A DNA stretch of 6,875 nt, taken from Micavibrio aeruginosavorus (GTDB taxonomy: Bacteria; Pseudomonadota; Alphaproteobacteria; Micavibrionales; Micavibrionaceae). The position numbers and the translations under genes were made by a program. Positions 4,939 to 6,875 of the stretch are shown in pieces. The notes beneath the pieces are model-generated. The model was not told the origin of the DNA, searched no databases, and saw only the letters and a program-made list of their open reading frames with translations. Within the stretch, counting starts at the first letter, position 1, and the number at the start of each line of letters is the position of its first letter. Where the stretch lies: the NCBI GenBank assembly GCA_003240795.1, contig QFNK01000100.1:1-6875 (forward strand), written 5' to 3'.

Positions 4939-6042
4939 AAATCTTTCCCGAACATTGAAGATCGCACTGAGACAGGCCATGCGCGCCTTTTCGTTCATCG
5001 TCTTTTCACAGAACAGATAAAATAAAACAGGCGCACCAACGGCGACAATCACCGCGAGGGCGGCATTCACCGCAAGCATCTGCTCCGGCAGAATCAAACG
5101 GCCTTCCATCAGGCGTAAAAGCGGTTCATGGAACAAATAAATCGAAAAACTGGCACTGCCGAGGAGCCGCATCCCCCGCATCTCAAGAACCTTCGTGAAG
5201 GATGTGGAATGGCTGAGCGCCATGATGCCGGCCGCGATCACGATGGATAACGGGATATCCGAATAAAGCGGGTTGGCCGCCAGCAGATCCGCCATGCGCC
5301 ACGTCAGAAGCGAGGCCGAAAACCAGACGCCATAGGCAATCGCAGCAAACACAGCAAATATCTGAACCGGTGTTCTCGAAAACAATACGCCCATCCGCGC
5401 ATACCGCAAAAGATACGCCGCCAGCACACCCGCCAAAAATATATGCAGCTTCGACGGCAGCAATATCCCGCCCCAGTGATCACGCGTTGCAATCATTGCG
5501 GCGCATACGAAAAGCACAGCATAAAGGCAGCTCCTACGGCCGCCCTTAAAAAGATAAAACGCACCCCATATCAAAAGGAAAAAACCATAGAACTGCACCT
5601 CCGGCGGAATGCTCCAGAAAAATCCAGCGGAGCCCACGAACAGATACGACCGGATAGCCATCACACCGTCCATCTCCGGCATATAATCCGGCAGGACAGT
5701 CAGGGTCAGAAGCAGGACGAATGTCACCGCGGCATAATAGGCGGGCGCAATCCGCGCCGCACGCGCCGCCGTGAACCTTATGGCGTTATCCATTGAAAAT
5801 ACGCGGTCCAGATACAGCGTGGACATCAGAAACCCGCTCAGCGCAAAAAACAGGATAACGCCCAGACATCCGATGATATATGAAACCGGTCCCGCAAAAC
5901 CCTCCAGCCCCAGCCCATCAATGCGGCACGCATGAGAAAACACGACCATCAGGCACGCAAGACCGCGCAGCCCGTCGAGCGATGGCATATATTTACGCTC
6001 TTTCTGCTGGTTCGTGATTGTATCTTCGACGCCGCTATTCAT
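4915..6042 (-). CDS. Acyltransferase 3 family membrane protein (OafA/YrhL-like)
   Basis: A 375-residue polytopic inner-membrane protein of the acyltransferase 3 family, which transfers acyl groups (often acetyl) to extracellular sugars such as O-antigen, exopolysaccharide or other glycans. The family opening SLDGLRGLACLMVVFSHA (21-38) includes the catalytic-type His37. ILFFALSGFLMSTLYL (63-78) and the FWSIPPEVQFYGFF segment (142-155, with Glu148) are typical. The late FSIYLFHEPLL motif (299-309) is also present. About ten hydrophobic segments are visible, ending in a basic tail. No extra SGNH domain is present. Start 6042 gives the usual short lead before LDGLRG but lacks a clear Shine-Dalgarno; the ATG at 5988 has AAAGAG 7 nt upstream and would begin directly at MPSLDG. 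Upstream starts are cut off by the aminotransferase terminator. The 3' end overlaps the convergent anti-sigma gene by 24 bp. The acceptor is unknown. Confidence 0.92.
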   Translation of the reverse strand: MNSGVEDTITNQQKERKYMPSLDGLRGLACLMVVFSHACRIDGLGLEGFAGPVSYIIGCLGVILFFALSGFLMSTLYLDRVFSMDNAIRFTAARAARIAPAYYAAVTFVLLLTLTVLPDYMPEMDGVMAIRSYLFVGSAGFFWSIPPEVQFYGFFLLIWGAFYLFKGGRRSCLYAVLFVCAAMIATRDHWGGILLPSKLHIFLAGVLAAYLLRYARMGVLFSRTPVQIFAVFAAIAYGVWFSASLLTWRMADLLAANPLYSDIPLSIVIAAGIMALSHSTSFTKVLEMRGMRLLGSASFSIYLFHEPLLRLMEGRLILPEQMLAVNAALAVIVAVGAPVLFYLFCEKTMNEKARMACLSAIFNVRERFLSRKKAA

Positions 6043-6087
6043 GCCGCAAACTATGACAGATATTTTATGTGGCATAAAGCCAAGGAA

Positions 6088-6116
6088 AAACCGCCGGAGA
6101 ATATCTCCGGCGGTTT
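6088..6116 (-). terminator. Rho-independent terminator of the aminotransferase gene
   Basis: AAACCGCCGGAGA (6088-6100) and TCTCCGGCGGTTT (6104-6116) form a perfect 13-bp stem with a 3-nt loop. Read on the minus strand, the stem runs into TTTTT. It lies 20 bp past the aminotransferase stop codon and separates that gene from the acyltransferase gene, which therefore needs its own promoter; TAAAAT on the minus strand (6062-6067) is a possible -10 with no good -35. On the plus strand only TTTGAAT follows, so termination there would be weak. Confidence 0.92.
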
Positions 6117-6136
6117 GAATAGATTGGCAAGACGGA

Positions 6137-6875
6137 CTATTGCGGCCTGACGACCTTCTCCAGCCTGTCGAGCGATTCAACGATCTTCTGCTCCGACACG
6201 GCAAAGCACATACGGATCCATCCCGCGCAGCATTTACCGAACGCGCATCCGGGCGCGAGGCTCAGATTGCCATCGTCGATGATGCGTTTGACAAGGCTCA
6301 TGCAATCCGGCTCTCCGTCCACGCTGAAGAACGCATAGAAGGTCGCTTCCGGTCTTTGCATCTTGATACGGCCGTTGGAATTGAAACGGTCCATGACGAG
6401 GTCGAGGTTCGACTTCCACAGCGAAACCTGCTCCTGGATAAACGGCTCGCCGTGACGCAGGGCCGCGATACCGCCATACTGGGCATAAGTCGGCGGCCCC
6501 ATATTGTCGTAGAGGGCCAGATCGCGCACGGAGTTTTCCGAATCCGCAGGCCCGACCAGCCATCCCAGACGCCATCCCGTCATGGCCCAGGCCTTGGAGA
6601 AGCTGTTGACGACGAAGAGGCGGTCGTCGGGAAGCGCGTAATCGAGGAAGGACGCGCTGCGTCCGCCATCGAACACGATACGCGAATAAACCTCGTCCGC
6701 GATGATCCAGATGCCGCGCGCACGGGCGAATTCCAGAACGGCCTTGATCTCGTGCGGTTTCATCACCCAGCCTGTCGGGTTTGACGGCGTAACGATGAGC
6801 AGCAGTTTTGTTTTCGCGGTGACCGAGTCGAACAGGCGGTCGAGGTCGAGCGTCCATGATGATACGCGCCGTACC
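6137..6875 (-). CDS. PLP-dependent aminotransferase, class I/II (fold type I), 5' end outside window
   Basis: 245 C-terminal residues of a fold-type I aminotransferase, aspartate-aminotransferase-like, which would move an amino group between an amino acid and a 2-oxo acid using pyridoxal phosphate. Numbering from the first whole codon at 6874, the landmarks are PSNPTGWVM (30-38, cofactor-contacting Asn32), IIADEVYSRIVFDG (57-70, Asp60 and Tyr63), VNSFSKAWAMTGWRLGW (89-105, with Lys94 as the Schiff-base lysine), and GWIRMCFA (218-225, with Arg221 binding the substrate carboxylate). All catalytic residues are intact. Reading frame and similarity continue without a break to the window edge, so the GTG at 6766 is internal, not the start. 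The substrate cannot be told: family members include aspartate, aromatic and other aminotransferases. Three cysteines near the end (210, 215, 216) sit in the loop before Arg221. A strong terminator follows. Confidence 0.95.
   Translation of the reverse strand, partial: VRRVSSWTLDLDRLFDSVTAKTKLLLIVTPSNPTGWVMKPHEIKAVLEFARARGIWIIADEVYSRIVFDGGRSASFLDYALPDDRLFVVNSFSKAWAMTGWRLGWLVGPADSENSVRDLALYDNMGPPTYAQYGGIAALRHGEPFIQEQVSLWKSNLDLVMDRFNSNGRIKMQRPEATFYAFFSVDGEPDCMSLVKRIIDDGNLSLAPGCAFGKCCAGWIRMCFAVSEQKIVESLDRLEKVVRPQ

Noticed and set aside
6043..6204. Upstream extension of the acyltransferase to 429 residues.
   Set aside because: It would cross the aminotransferase terminator and overlap the end of that gene. 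The added residues have no family match and the acyltransferase domain starts after 6042.
6140..6784. A 214-codon plus-strand open frame.
   Set aside because: It is antisense to the aminotransferase, whose motifs and terminator are clear on the minus strand.

Overview
The window looks like a chromosomal segment of an alphaproteobacterium with moderately high G+C. This rests on family content: an aa3-type cytochrome oxidase subunit III tail followed by SURF1, an IalB-family secreted protein, and an ECF sigma factor of the RpoE/ChrR (ECF11-like) type. All are characteristic of, though not all exclusive to, Alphaproteobacteria. The genus cannot be fixed from the sequence. No mobile element, rRNA, tRNA or CRISPR array was seen.

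Layout from left to right. Positions 1-102 hold the 3' end of coxC/ctaE (+), followed by surf1 (148-858, +), an assembly factor for the same oxidase. A terminator-like hairpin with perfect 12-bp arms and a T tract spans the surf1 ribosome binding site and start codon. Positions 859-1110 hold no supportable gene. A MepM-like M23 murein endopeptidase (1163-2650, -) ends at a strong intrinsic terminator. Upstream of it is a 277-bp non-coding region with inverted repeats. An IalB-family periplasmic protein (2928-3443, -) comes next.

Diverging from it is a two-gene stress-response unit: an ECF sigma factor (3645-4271, +) and, 4 bp later, a ChrR-like anti-sigma factor (4276-4938, +). An ECF-type promoter (TGATCC-N18-TATAAA) precedes the sigma gene and suggests autoregulation. 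The anti-sigma gene overlaps by 24 bp, tail to tail, a membrane acyltransferase-3 gene (4915-6042, -). The window ends with a PLP-dependent aminotransferase (6137 to beyond 6875, -) closed by a strong terminator.

The most unusual content is the sigma/anti-sigma pair. The anti-sigma protein is recognisable as ChrR-like over its whole length. Yet the two cysteines of the N-terminal zinc motif are Ser and Gly, and the HxH of the cupin zinc site is RxR. It carries ten cysteines, four of them in a regular C-x7-C-x8-C-x7-C array between the two domains. This may be a ChrR variant that senses through thiols, or another metal site, instead of the classical zinc sites. The surf1 start-site hairpin is the second item worth testing.
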